From Heliocidaris tuberculata (lineage: Eukaryota; Echinodermata; Echinoidea; Camarodonta; Echinometridae): 64,000 bases of DNA. Positions 1-13,813 of this stretch are shown here, in pieces (within the stretch, counting starts at the first letter, position 1; each line of letters begins with the position of its first letter). Where the stretch lies: positions 35,031,363-35,095,362 of the forward strand of contig CM046846.1 in the NCBI GenBank assembly GCA_025618425.1, written 5' to 3'. Under the pieces are notes generated by a model. It did not search any database and had not been told where the DNA came from. It saw nothing but the letters and a program-made list of their open reading frames with translations. Both the position numbers and the translations under genes were made by a program.

Positions 1-548
1 GCATATATGGTGTGTGGAGAAGGATATCACAAAATAAATCTAGATCTAAATATCGCCCATTCCCACATACTGTAAGCCATGCAAACCACCTTCGGAGTTT
101 GCTAAAGGGGTTACCTTCCAGGCTCTACTAAAATTGTAAAAATCGAGTGAATAAAAAAGGGAAAAAATACAGGCAGGTGTGATCAGGTTTTTCTTACCTT
201 CCATGTCTAGATCTAGATCTAGTCCATATAGTCTATACAAGTTACAAGATTTTTCTATCTCAGAAACTACACATACAAATGATCAGATTTTTTCAGATCT
301 TGTTGAAAATACTGTAAAAATACATGTACCATATTTCTTGTAAATCAGTAAATTCATGCATATGTTATTAAGTAATGCTCAAATGAATTCTTGGAAATTT
401 TCTGCTAAAAGACTCCCATACATAGGTCTACTCCCATAGACATGTACAAATGAAATGGCACAAAGACATCCTGTGCTGTGGACATGGTGGAAACACTTGC
501 TAATACAGATGTTTGTCGAAGTATGCGTTCGATAACGAACATAAATTC

Positions 549-967
549 CACTACTACTACTGCTGCTACTGCGTACTACTACTGCTACTACAGTGCTACT
601 ACTGCTACTACTGCTACTACTTCTGCTACTACTACTGCTACTACAGTGCTACTTCTGCTACTACAGTGCTACTACTGCTACTACTGCTACTACTACTACT
701 ACAACCAGTGGCAGATCCAGGGGGGGGGGGCTCCCCTGGAACCAATCCGCCACTGACTACAACTACATGTACTACTGCTACTATTGCTGCTACTACTACT
801 ACTAAACTGCTACCATTGCTGCTACTACTACTACTACTGCTACTGCTACTACAGCTACTACTACTGCTACAGCTACTAAATTACTACTACTACTGCTACT
901 GCTACTACTGCTGCTGCTACTACTACTAGTACCACTACTACTAATGCTGCTACTACTACTACTACTA
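549..967. repeat. TAC/TGC trinucleotide microsatellite
   Basis: About 420 bp of imperfect CTA/CTG trinucleotide units (CTACTACTG-like), about 270 bp upstream of the first DDX11 coding exon. The array is interrupted at 706-755 by a 50-bp inverted-repeat insertion. All reading frames through it give homopolymeric Leu, Tyr, Thr or Cys runs and are not genes. Confidence 0.95.
706..755. mobile_element. 50-bp hAT-like MITE inside the microsatellite
   Basis: Begins CAGTGGCAGATCCAGGGG and ends with the inverted counterpart ...CCGCCACTG. It is flanked on both sides by the 8-bp sequence ACTACAAC (698-705 and 756-763), a perfect target-site duplication. CAGTGGC-type termini and an 8-bp duplication are the signature of hAT transposons. 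A longer relative with the same CAGTGGCGGATC start lies at 57897-58193. Confidence 0.75.
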
Positions 968-1235
968 GAACAGATACATAAGAAGCAAAATATGGATTTA
1001 ACCTATTAAGATTCAGGATTAATTTTAATGAGGCTAAGGCAAAATTAAACATTGTTGCCTTGCCAGCTTAAGACCTCAGATGCATTAACCAGATTTTACC
1101 GGATATGACCATAAACAGTAGATCTCTTGTCATTTGTATTAATTTTTAAAACCATTTCTTTTCATGTCTTCTTATCTTTTCAACCTAGATCTGGATGAGG
1201 ACGAGTTATCCATCTGAGTTGATGGGAGAAAAAGA

Positions 1236-1421
1236 ATGATGGATGAATCATTTAATGGTGCAGATGAAAAGAATGCTAGGGAGGAGTATGATGAGGAAGA
1301 GGGACCTGTCAAATTTCCGTTCCCCTTCCCTCCATATTCTATACAAGAAGACTTCATGAGACATATGTATGAGGCACTGGATGGTGGCAAGATTGGTATC
1401 TTTGAAAGCCCAACAGGAACA
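1236..1421 (+). CDS. DDX11: DDX11 exon 1 (coding)
   Basis: Residues 1-62. An acidic N-terminus is followed by the family-wide [15 protein letters not shown] segment and [11 protein letters not shown]. The donor GTAAGC cuts the Walker A motif after SPTGT. The exon probably begins at the acceptor ending at 1188, leaving ~47 nt of 5' UTR with an in-frame stop at 1215-1217. Confidence 0.92.
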
Positions 1422-4400
1422 GTAAGCTCATAGTTCTCATTTTAGTCCTCGCTGATAGACAAAGCGTGTACATACTACTTGGACCTCCCTAGGAAAACTA
1501 CCCAAAGTTGTTACCAGCTGGTTGCCAGTAGGGACAATAGTCCCAGGGGTAGTTTCCTAGGATCGACATAATAGGACGGGAGACCAGGGTGGCAATTTCA
1601 AATTGCATTCTGGCGGATTCCTCAGTAAATCATGTTTATTATTTTGCCAGGTCGCATAGTGACCGAGGGAGAAAATTTTGCGGTTTTAGAGCACACGCAG
1701 GCAAATCAAAAAGGACAACCCCCTTAAATATTTCCAGGGAAAGGCGTTCCCTGTCTCCCAGAATTGCTGACCCTGCAGTAGGTCCTAGGGGGAGTTGACA
1801 TTAGAGGGTTTTCGAATGTTTCAACGTGAACCCCGTCCTAGATCCTCCCAGCTGCAATGGACTGCTTTGTGTTAACTGCATACCATGCTTTGTGCAAGAA
1901 CGGCTCACCTATCCACTGGCTTTTCCCTCGTCCACTAGTCAGATCGAGAACGGGTCCAACGTGGTATTGCCGTCTTCTCTAAAACGTGGACCTCGCTTCA
2001 CCTACTTTGTATGCAGTTAACACAAAGGCAGTCCATTGTAGCTGGGAGGATCTAGCCCGGGGGGGTCACTCGCAGACTGAAGTGGTACCCATGCTCGTCC
2101 GAGCACCTCAAAATTGGACCCTAAATGGCGTAATCCTTGGCGTCAAATTCTACCCCTAAATGGCGTAAATGGCGTAAGATTATGTAAAATATACCCCTAA
2201 ATGGCATAAATGGCGTAAGATTATGTAAAATATACCCCTAAATGGAGTATGACAGGGTAAAATAAACGACGTAAATGGCGTAGAACAATGTAAAACGTAC
2301 CCCTTAATGCAAGGGCGTAGAAGCTTTTTTTAAGTGGGGGGGGGGGGGGGCTGAAGCACATTTCAGACAAAAAAAAAAAAAAAAGGTCATCACCATTTTG
2401 GGGCATCTTTTTTACTCCAAAATTCTCTGACAGACACCCCTGTCATGGGCAGCGGAACAGGGGGGGGGGGGGGGGAGGGGGGCTGCCCCCACTTTTTTCA
2501 GTGGACACGTTTAAAAAAATCCCTGAAAAAGGTTCAAAATTGTCATTATTCAAGGGAAATCAAATCAGCCCCCCCCCCCCCCCCACTTTCAAAAACGCTC
2601 TGCGACCCCAGCCTGTTTTCCATCAATACAGACAAAATTTCAACTCAGGTATACATGATATAGGTACAGTGGTACTCTGGACAGGCAATTCCAACTACAA
2701 ACACACAGTTGAGAGTTGGACAAAGTCAAAGTAACTTCCCTGGAATTTCATGGATATGGAAAAATATGCTTCTTCACCTGTTCTTAATTCCATTAAAAAA
2801 AATATCCTGACCATATGCAGTCAATCACAGATAAATGACAAAAAAGGCCTAAGATGAAGCTAAAGAGATCTAAAAAAAAAAACTAATAAAAAAATGCTTG
2901 GTCGTGAAGAACTTTTCAGTTTGCATTGAGTGAATGCGCCACACTACCAGTAATCACCAAAAGTTAGGCCACTAGGGCTGGGGAAGAAGTCCCCCTGCTC
3001 CCGTTGGAATTTACTTTCCAGCAGGTTTTCTTGCTCACCATTTTACATCAATTAATCAACAAAATACTAATTCTACATTACCTGGATCATGGGAAATGAG
3101 AATAAAACTCATTTTGGACTCATTTCTAGAAGCTACAACTACTTCTTGAAAGCCGAATACCAGTACTTAGGGTTGTGATTTCTGTCTCGCGTGATCGAAT
3201 TAACAACATGTAGCAGACAGCTTATGTATACGCATACTGCACTGCCTAGGCCCTGTGCACTGTGCCAGCACAAAGAGGGTACATTGACAAGATAATGCAC
3301 TTGAACAGTCTCTATGTAGTATAGTACCACCTGTGAATGCAATACGATAATGCACAATCATGACAATAATATACAGGATGAGCGTGCGTAACGTGAAAAT
3401 GCCATGCAATATACTGTACGATGTATGCGCGCGGATGGACACAAGAATCTACGCAATATACCGCATGTAATGTATACACAAGATAGGAATTGCTAAAAAA
3501 CGTCGAAGAACCAGCTGAATGGTTACCCTTTTTCTCAAAAACGTCGAATGTGAGACTGAAAAACACCCCTTTTTCCCAAAGACGTCGTCGACGCCTTGGG
3601 TCGGAAATCCGACCCTTATTCAACGTTTTTTTGGACACGCATGGGTACCAACAACATTTCCGATTTCCGATTTTTTCTTGGGGGGGGGGGTGGAGCTTAG
3701 CATGTTTTAAGAAAATGATTTTAAAAATATTTTTTGAATTTATGAAACATATTTAGATATTTGAATAACAAAATATAAGTTGTATGCATCCCTGCACATC
3801 AACAGGAATCAACTTGCATTTGGGTTACAAGGGACCTTTAGTACTAGTGAGAAAAATTCCCATTTTGAATAGTGAAACTATGCATTTTAGAGCACTTAAG
3901 ATCCTAAACAGGGAGTTGCAGCTTTTACTGACTACTTGCTATGAATTTTTTTTTTCCAGTCTTCAATCCCCCCCCCCCCCCCAGGAATGCTGCCCCTGCT
4001 GGGAGATGAAGCATATACCATATTGACAAGATGAAATGATGATTCAGGGCATTATAGGCTTAGTGCATAGAACAGCATCTAGACATTCCAGGCTCAAGAC
4101 CAAGTCACTGTGCTTGTGCCATTTTCCTCACTTTGCTACAATTTTTTTTTCATGTTCTTCTTTTGTTCTTTTTTTTTTTAAACAGAAAAATCATAACAGA
4201 GAAGTCATTTTGGTTATGGTATAACTCCATTGTGTAGTTATCTAATGTGATTACAATTGTCTTGCATCTAGGGAAAGTCTCTGAGCCTTATTTGTGGAGC
4301 ACTCAAATGGCTGACAGATCATGAGAAACAAAAACAGAGGGAGCTGGAAACATTGATGGAACAGCAGGAGATGGAGGCTGATGAACAAAGGTAGATACAC

Positions 4401-7400
4401 ACTCTTTCTGGGCTGTCATGAAAATCTAACCCTTAGCTTAGCGAAACGTCGTGGTGTGTAAGAATGTGGGAAAAACGCATATGACAAATTTGCTCAAAAT
4501 CATCAATTTATTCTATAAAGGCAGACTCAAAATATTACAATGTAGAATTAGTATTCAAATATTTGAACAATTTAAAGCAAAATAATACGAAATTCTTTAT
4601 TCAGATATACTGTCTGATTCTAATTTTATAAGCACATACAAAACTTGCAGTTTTCCTCTATGCGTCTTTCCCGCGTTCTTACACGCCACGTTTCGCTAAG
4701 CTACCTAAAATACCCCACAAAAATACTTGAGGTCATTTAGACCTTGTCATTTTACTGTCTTATTGTGGTATAACCTTATGCCCCTCTGACTATCAAAGTT
4801 GCATGCCCCTGCAACAGATGACATTCACGGCCTGTATCTCTAGGCCTACATGGTGCATGTGACAATGTGTAGATCAGTTTTTGTTACTGTTAAAAGAATG
4901 TGAGGTTAAGAATGTGAGGTTAATCTTAACCTTTTACAAATTTGTTTCTTTAGAAGTATATTTCCAACTCAAGTTTAAGTCCTTGTTAAAAAATGTACCA
5001 GTATGTTCTTGTTAAATGTTTGAAGAATAAGAGGAAGAAAGGGATTGATATTTATTGTATTCAATGAATTTAGAGTCATGTTATTGGGCACTATATTCAA
5101 GTACTGGTATAATCTTTGCTTTGCACATATATTTATCTCCTATAGCAGGAACAGAACTATTCAGTCATCAGGAGCTCCTGATTGGGTAATGGAGTTTGAT
5201 TCAAAACGAGAACAGAAAGAGAAAACAACCAAGCTTATGGTAATTGTTACTTTCTCTTATTTGTTTGCTAGCCAGTTTTCTTTTTTATATTTTTCTCTAT
5301 CATAGGTCTACTAAAGAACTGCTGTACAGTTCATATTGTGATATAACAACATTCCTCACAAACTACATTTGGAAATCTATTTACAATCTTACACTTGAAA
5401 ACTCTTACCTTGTCATTTAATTTACTGAATGTCTTAGAAAATATTGTGCATGATGCTCTTTTTTTCATATGCGTATTTTGTGTCTTTTTTGTTCTTTTTT
5501 TTTTTGGGGGGGGGGTTCAATTTGTGTATTGCAGGAAGAGAGAGAAAAGAAGCTGAAGAGAGAGGCAAAGTTGGATAAATTGAAGAATAACCTTCATCAG
5601 AGAGCTTCATTCAAGCGCAAGGTAATTTTCATCAGTTTGATTTATTCTTGTTTATTTGGTATGGTGAAGACTGTTTCTATTTTAGTTCTAAAGAATGTTT
5701 TACCCCAGGGAACCTTTGCTTCATTTTCACTAAATGCTCCTCTATGACTGGCACATTGTATTTTGTGTATCTTAAATGTTAAATTAATTACTTTGGCCAT
5801 ATTAACAAATCTGATGAAATTATTTTCAATTTAGCACTTTCCCAGAAAATGAAAGCATCACAGTTTTTTTTCTTTCTCTATTTTTCCTTTAGCACATTGG
5901 TAGTGGGACAGAAATCTTTCTTGACAAACATTTTCCTGCAAATGCCAAAAGTTCTATGGGGATTTCGAAAGGGTGTCTGATTATATAAAGTCCAGATTAA
6001 TGAAGTTTAAGGTATCAGATTTTTGCACCATTTATTTCTGGAGGATCAAATTGAAAATGTATTCAGATTTGTATGGCACTAGGTGCAGATAATTTCAGGG
6101 GATTCAATATGTATTTCTTTATTTGTCATTTCTTTATACAACATTTTCTCTTGTGTGAATGGACCCTCATATTTCTCCTTGATGTCTCGTCATGTAATAG
6201 AGACTGTCGACCACAGATGATCTTAAAGAGCTGGATGATAAAGAGAAGTCACATCAAGGAGCAGGAGATTCTACTGTTGGGGAAGAGGATGATGCTGATG
6301 AGCATTTGGTCGCTGATTACCATAGTGATGGGAACAATGTTGAATCTGAAGAAGAAGAAGATGGAGGAGAGGATGAAAGTAATGAACCTGAAGAGACAAC
6401 CAAGGTAAGATTAGAAGAGATTAAAGTGCATTGGTGTTTGATGTGGAATTATAGTAGGTCATAAATAATTCATGTTTCTTTAAATACGTATTTCTAAATT
6501 TGTTCTTGTTCATTTTACAGTCTTTCACATTGATTGAGATGCAGTTATTCAGCTTTTTCATCAAAAAATTTAGAAAAAAACATCTCATTATTCTCTTCCT
6601 TGAGTTTGTACTACAAAAAATGAAACTTTTTTTGTTGTCAAATCTTTGTTGTCAAGTCCTTTTCTAACTGTTTTCTTTTAATATTGTATCAAAGTTTCCT
6701 AGCACAGTATATGTAGTGGCTCTACTATCTTTTTACCATTTTATTGATGAACTGAACAATTAAATAATCTTGAGTGTGTTCAGAAATTCAGAATCCATCA
6801 AACACTGAAGTTCTTTCTACTTTGGTGAATATAAACCTTTGCATAATGGTTTTGTAATTGCTCAAGTTAAACACGGGTTTATATTAAGTTAAACTGTGTT
6901 TGTTTTGTAGATCTTTTACTGCAGTAGGACCCATTCTCAGCTGAGTCAGTTTGTTCACGAGGTTCAGAAGAGTCCCTATCATGAGGACATCAAACTGGTG
7001 ACCTTAGGGTCAAGGCAGAATCTTTGCATCAATGAGGCTGTGAAGAAGCTCCACTCTGTGACCCTTATCAATGATCGATGTCTAGAGATGCAGTCCAAGA
7101 AAAAGTCAGGTATGATAGATTGTAATTATTTCAAGGCTTTGAGTGTCATACACAACGACCCTTTGACTACAACCACCCAGCTCCCTAACAAATACCCCCC
7201 TGACTAATAGACCCCAGGAAAGTTAACCCAAAGTGATTAGCAGCTATCCTACTGGGAAGTTGTCTAGGGTGGCATTCAAAGGTGGTAGTTGTCCAGAATT
7301 CTATGTTCTGACAGAGGCTGTCAAACATACTGCTTATGTATGAAAAAATCAAAGTATTTACCTGTAATCAGAATAAAACCTTCCCGTACAAATATGTGCA

Positions 7401-10400
7401 AAGTTTTTAAACTTTGATATGGAGTCACTATTGACTCTAAAAATGTTTGTTCTTCTTTCTTATAAGTTATTGCATCCCAGATAAAAATACCAGGCTTGAC
7501 TTAAATGAAGACCTGCTATATTGCTTTTTGCTAAGGAAAAAGCTGGTCATTGATTCTTAATCTTGTGTGAGAGTGATAGCAAATTCTAACCTGCCTGTCT
7601 TCTCATTGTTATGTTTGCTTCCCTCAACCTCTTAGCCAAAAAAGATGATGATTCCATCCAACCGAAGCGTAAGCGATCAAAGCAATCTAAAGCCTGCCCT
7701 CACTTCAGCCAAGGTCCGCTGAGTCTCTACAAGGACAGGGTTGCTGTTGAGGTCATGGACATGGAACAACTTGTTGAGGTTGGGAAGGAATTGAAGGCAT
7801 GTCCATACTATGGCACACGCTATGCTGTACCCAGTGCTCAGGTCTGTTGATTCTTCTAGCCAAGGTTTCTTGCTTAAAGCTCATGGACAGTTTTGGTAGC
7901 AAAAAGGAAATTGGAAAGAAACATGTTCAGTATAGTCTCATGTTGTTCTTCTTGTATCAAAAAAGTTTTGTAAGAGATCATGTGGTATTCCATCAATGAT
8001 TTCCAGTGAATTTTAGTGTAAATATCTGTAAGGAATGCTAGATCACAGTAACATACTGCACTATGCTAGGACCTTTCCACCCCGATGACTCCCCACGCAA
8101 CAGTCTTGGGGCTTCGCGTGGAGATAGCACATGTGTCACTGTGTGTGCATGGAATACACATAATCCTCATAGGTTTTGCACGCGTTTTGGTGTATAGTGC
8201 ACTCCCAACTTGTTGTTGGGAGTTTATATCCCTTACCCTGTATATAAATGAATTTTTACTTATCTTTTGTAAAATATTCCACTTTAGGAGGTGAAATCTT
8301 CACAGCATTTTAGTATTGCTAGTATCTTGATATTTATCAACCAAAATCCAAGAAATCTGACAAAATTTTTTTGAGGGAGTACCAAAACTAAACATTACCT
8401 TTATACTCATACCAAGCACAGGGGTACTTAATAAATATAAATTCTCTCCCCACAATGGTAATACATTTTATTGCTACATGCAAAAATGCTTTTGTCCTCC
8501 ACATTGGATGCTGCAGGGTCAGCTCACTTGGGTTTTAGCAACAGGTATGAACAAATTTTTGCCAAGTACACGGGTCAATTCCATCATGATCATCTGATCA
8601 TCATATGATCTGAATGATATTCCAGCACAATCATAAAGAGTAAAATTTTAGAAAAATTTTATCAAGCAATATATTATTCTATATGATATAATCTCTTTTG
8701 TCATGCTTTCTATTTTATGTGTCTCTCAGTATCCAGAAAGCATTGTACCCCGACTAACCTTCCTCCTCCTCCTCTCCCCCACAGATAATTACCCTATGAC
8801 ATAAGACATGTAAATTTGTTATTGTTGTATGTGAATAAAATCTACGAATCAATTATTCAAATAGCTGGTTGTCCTGCCCTACAACATTTTGCTTCACAAA
8901 TCAACGAGAGAGGCTTGTCGCATCAATCTCAAAGGCAACGTTGTCATAGTAGATGAAGCCCATAATCTCATAGAGACCATCTGCAATGTTCATAGCATTG
9001 AAGTCACAGGAGCACAGGTGAGTGACATGCAGTATATGTGGAATGTAGTGAGAGTGAGATGATCTCACATATATGTTCCACCAAGTGTTATACAACAATT
9101 GCCCTGTGCACTGCCTTTAGTAAAGGTATAAAATAGGTAAAAAGATATACTGTCGCATCAATTTTTTTCTCGCCTGCGTAGCGAAGCAAGACTATAGGCA
9201 TCACCTTTTCCGGCGTTGACATCGTCAACAATCATGCTGTAATCAAAATAAATTTCTATGGAATTGAGGTAGAATCACCAAATTCTCACCACAGGTACAT
9301 CTCTTAAAGGTGCAGGCCAAGTTTGAAAATGAGTCGAAGCTGACTAAGGTCAAAGGTGAAAAAGGTCACTGAACTTTTTACAAAAAGCACTGTAATCACA
9401 ATTTAACTTTCTATGGATTTGAGGTAGAATCACCAAATTCATACCACAGGTATGTAGATCTCTTAAGGGGAAGTCCACCCTGATATTAAATTGGTTTTAA
9501 GAAAAGCAGAAAAATTAAAGCAACAGATCAATTAGAGGCTGAGCAAAATCCAACTATAAATAAGAAAGTTATGAATTTTTGAAGTTGTAATCAAACACAA
9601 ATTGGCAACTTTATGACGTATCTTGCAAGCTCCTCTGCCATTATGATTTTCCCTGTGCTAAAAAAATCATAAATTTCGATTTTCTCTAAAGAAAATATTT
9701 AATCATACATGCACCCTAGATATAATCATTGCAAATATGTTTTTACACACAACCTACATGAAACAAATATTCCTTTATCCAAAACTGAGAAAATGACAAT
9801 CTACGCAATTCTCTGTACAGAGCAAATGGAAGAGTAGCTCGCAAGATAGGTAATGGAGTTGCTAATTTGTGTTTGATTGATTACTTCTTCAAAAATTCAT
9901 AACTTTCTTATTTCACTTTCATTAATCTCTTTCTCTCTCCCTCCCTCTCTTTCTCCCTCTCTCCCTCCCCTTCACAGCTTTGCAGAGCTCATTCACAGTT
10001 GTCTCAGTACATGCTGAAGTTTAAGTAAGTTTTAAGTTTCTTTATTATGTTTTTTTCTTTGCAGAATTTTCTATATGTGAATGTGTATTGGAAAACTTGA
10101 ATGAATATCCATGTTTCAACAATGTGCTTGGTGCTGAAGTACTAACATTGTAATTCTGAGCCAACTCATACACATATATGTATGGAAATCTTTTTGTAGT
10201 CTTTGCAAAAGACCATTCTTCCAGTTCTGCCTAATCCTGTTGCTGACTTGAACATCCTAAAGATACCTGTATATAGGATGTGATAAATGAGATTCATGTT
10301 GATACTTTATATATAAAAACTCTTCTGTTATTTAAACAAATAAATTGTGCCCTCATTAGTTGTTCTTTCTTTAATCAGATATATGTTCATTGTCAAGCCA

Positions 10401-13400
10401 ACATTTGGCATATTCATGCATCAAAGCACAAATTATGTGCTTTTCTTAGAGGTGCATGGTAATTGGGATAAAAGTGATAATATTAAATGTGCAGTAGAGC
10501 TCTTTGAGATTACATTTTTGTGCATCAAATATTCCCCAGTAAAAATGATTTGTCTATAACTTTCTTTTCTTATGTATTAGAGATTAAGAAGATTTATTTT
10601 TTGAGCACAGTTAATCCCAAATTCTGTGTTGATAATTCTATTATCAGTATTTTGATTTTGAAATCCTGCAAATGCAAGGAGTCTTTATGTTCCTCCTTTC
10701 TGTATGATAGGAAATATTTCACCTTACTTTTTAAATGATAATTCAATTAATGAGAACCTTCATGTATCACTATAATTAGTGCTGTAGCCAGGAACAAAAA
10801 GTCTGGCCCGTTTTAAGCCCGGTAATTTTTTTTCTGATCTTTACCGATCCGGTCCAACCCGGTAACCCGGCCCGATAAGGAGTATAATGATAATAATAAT
10901 AAAAAGGTTGACTCTTAGTGACCTTGCCTCGTGACCCTTGTACGTAATAGTAGATCTAGATCACACACTCCGTTATCTTGCTGTCTGAGGTCCAGACATG
11001 CCACATTCCACACAAATTCAGGATCAGTTATTTCTGCCCCATGATTGTCTTCCAGACACCATACATCCATGTAGTCTGGATGACCACGCCCACATGTCAC
11101 TCTCACTATATGCGCCATGTGCTTCGACTGTCCAATTCCAAAGCTGTGGTCCAAAGTCCAAATATCAGTCCATTCATCAGCCAATAGCAAACGAGAGTTT
11201 GCTGTTCGCTGAGGCCGCGCGCTCTGCATAGAGAGACGGCGGTGTAATGTTACACCCATCTGGGCGCCAACCGTCTGACAGGCTATGATCTTTGCTGTGA
11301 ATTAATTTGTAAACAAACTGCCCATGTGCTTTGATAAGGAATGTCATTGTTTTGGTTCTGCCACATGACTTGTTGGAAATTTGAGCTGATGAAAACGAAA
11401 GTCAGGAGGAAAGCGATCAAGATGTAAAGAAGGATTGTTGAGAGAGGGAGAGAGACTCAAAGAAAGATGCGAAGAAAAGAAAAGAAAATACGGAAACTAA
11501 GTGAAATCATGAGATCGGTAATTTAAGAGACAAGATTTGGGATAGAAAAATTGTTACTGGAAAGAATTAATGGAAAAATAAATAGAATTAAAAGGGGACA
11601 GAACTGTAACAGGTTTAATCAAGAGTTTTTCTTCTTTCCATCATAATATGTATCAACTTTATATCATAGCATACGGTAAATACATATGTGTATCAATTCT
11701 TTCTTTTTCTCTTCCTCCCGATATACTACTAAGTACTAGAATTTTGAGAAGGGAAACGGGGAGAGGGGAAGAAAGAAAAAAATCAGAGAGAGGGTGACTA
11801 TTAATTTTATCTTCATGTTTATTGATTAGCTCATCTTGCTAATAAACTTGAATTTTCAGCCTATCAGGAAGTGATTTGGCGATGGAATTACTCTTTCAAA
11901 TCTCCGCTGTAAACTAGGCTAAATAAACTCCAGTTCAAACTCCAGTTCAAACATCGATAACATCACTAACTTTCATCATCAGGTAGTAGTTCCCTGCTCT
12001 ATCTCACACATTGACATAACATACACTTTTATCATGAACAAAATACATGTACACGGAGTGCCCTCTTGACCTCTTCTGTCACACATTCTCGATCTCTCTC
12101 ATGTCACAAACTTTATCGACTGTAAGCCCTTTGATCTGATCTGCTGCCGGTGCAGTGCATGGGGCCATGCCCATGCGGTCACTAAACTTTAATTTATTCT
12201 GAGATTAACTCCGCCCACATATCGAGAGAGAAACTTCCTGATTGGTCACTAAATTGATTTTGCCCTGCATACATGCAGGATAGGACTAGACTGCAGGTGC
12301 ATGGTTGTGTGTATGTACGTGTATTTGCAGTGCTGCATGTATGTGTAATAATACATACTGGCCGTATATCTTGAATGCACTGCAGATAAACAGATCGAGC
12401 TACACTTAGGCAATCGGATGCATTTATTTAGTTATTTTGACAGATTTATTATGATAAAAGACGAAGAATAATGAGCTATTTCAAGACCTTTACACTATCT
12501 CTTTCTGTTACCGAGTTGACCCAATTAATTGCCACAGCCCGGACCGGAATTGGTCCGGCCCGGACAGCTCAGTCTGGCGGACTAAAGACCGGCATGCGTT
12601 CCGGGCTACAGCACTAACTATAATCCATGCAATGTAGAGTATAAATGCATGCTTCTGTTACCATTATTTGTAGAATGGCTCAGTTGTATGTACACTCAAA
12701 TTGATTACTTCCTGTCTTATTGTATTGTAGGAGTCGGCTCCTTGCCAAGAACTTGATGTACATCAAGCAGCTCCTTCAGATCCTCTCTAGCTGGGTCCGT
12801 CAGCTTGGAGGGAGAACAGACTCTTCTCCGGACTCTCAGAAGCTTAGTAGGTCTGGCTCCACCTCCCTGTTCACCATTAATAACTTTCTCTTTGAGACAC
12901 AGATGGATAACATCAACCTCTTTAAGGTAGGCTAGATGTAATATAGACCCCATGCCCCAGTTCGAGATATCTCTTTAAATTGGCAGATTTCTGCCTTTTT
13001 AAAAGTTCCCTATTCAAATAATTTTTGTAATTACATGTACAGTTAACCTCGCATAATTGGAAGTCGTGTAAGTCAAACTTTCCCTAGGTGGAATCAATTT
13101 TGACCAAACTAAAGATTGCAAAATATGTGTTATTTACATTATTTTCCTAATTCGAATTTTGCATATTAAAGTCAAACTACTTTTTGTGGTCCCAGCAGAT
13201 TTGACTTATGCAAAGTTAAGTATATATGGTTGTTAACCTAAAGTTTGTGGTGCTCCCATCCAATCTGGGAATTTGATAAGTGCAGATATGTTATTTCTGA
13301 ATTAACTCTCATTTTAATATTCCATCTCCGATGGCTTGCTGACTTATGTGGGGATGTTTGGAATGAGCTTGTAGAAGTTTCCAGTTAGTATATCTAATCA

Positions 13401-13769
13401 CTGAAGAATTATGAATCATATGTGCAGTTCTAAAAAGAACCCATTATATTTCTGTGTTGCAACCTAAATTACATTATTTTGTTTTTACGTAGTTTGTATA
13501 GGGCAATGGACTATATACATCCTCTGCTTACATTTTTGTATTGTTTCCTACATTTTACAGCTACAAAGGTACTGCCATAAAAGTCAAATCTCCAGAAAGG
13601 TCAGTAATATATTTTGACATTTTGAAATATTTCTTGACACAAGTAATCAAATTCCATTTCAGTCAACTCCTGAGTTACTAGTCTCGCTGTTTGGCACTCC
13701 ACTAGGGCATGGTTAAAAAAAGAGAAGATAGTGCTTCATGGATTTTTGAAAAGGACATTAAGCCCACCT

Positions 13770-13813
<44 letters not shown>

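Larger units (their letters stand above)
1..1188. other. 5' flank of DDX11, no gene seen
   Basis: AT-rich sequence with a short TCTAGA-type repeat near 205-225 and a large trinucleotide array described separately. No conserved coding segment is visible. The open frames here are poly-Leu/poly-Tyr artefacts of the array. A polypyrimidine tract and AG at 1181-1188 form a plausible acceptor just before the first DDX11 coding exon, so an upstream noncoding exon may lie here or before the window. Confidence 0.6.

Noticed and set aside
478..929. Open frames of 92-138 codons over the trinucleotide array
   Set aside because: Pure poly-Leu/Tyr/Thr/Cys composition in all frames; a microsatellite artefact.
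4443..4700. GAAACGTC near 4442 as another hammerhead
   Set aside because: No CTGATGA or stem II; it is the terminal repeat of a MITE.
10915..11259. 114-codon minus-strand frame as a gene
   Set aside because: Lies inside a hAT-type element in an intron; no recognisable domain and antisense to DDX11.
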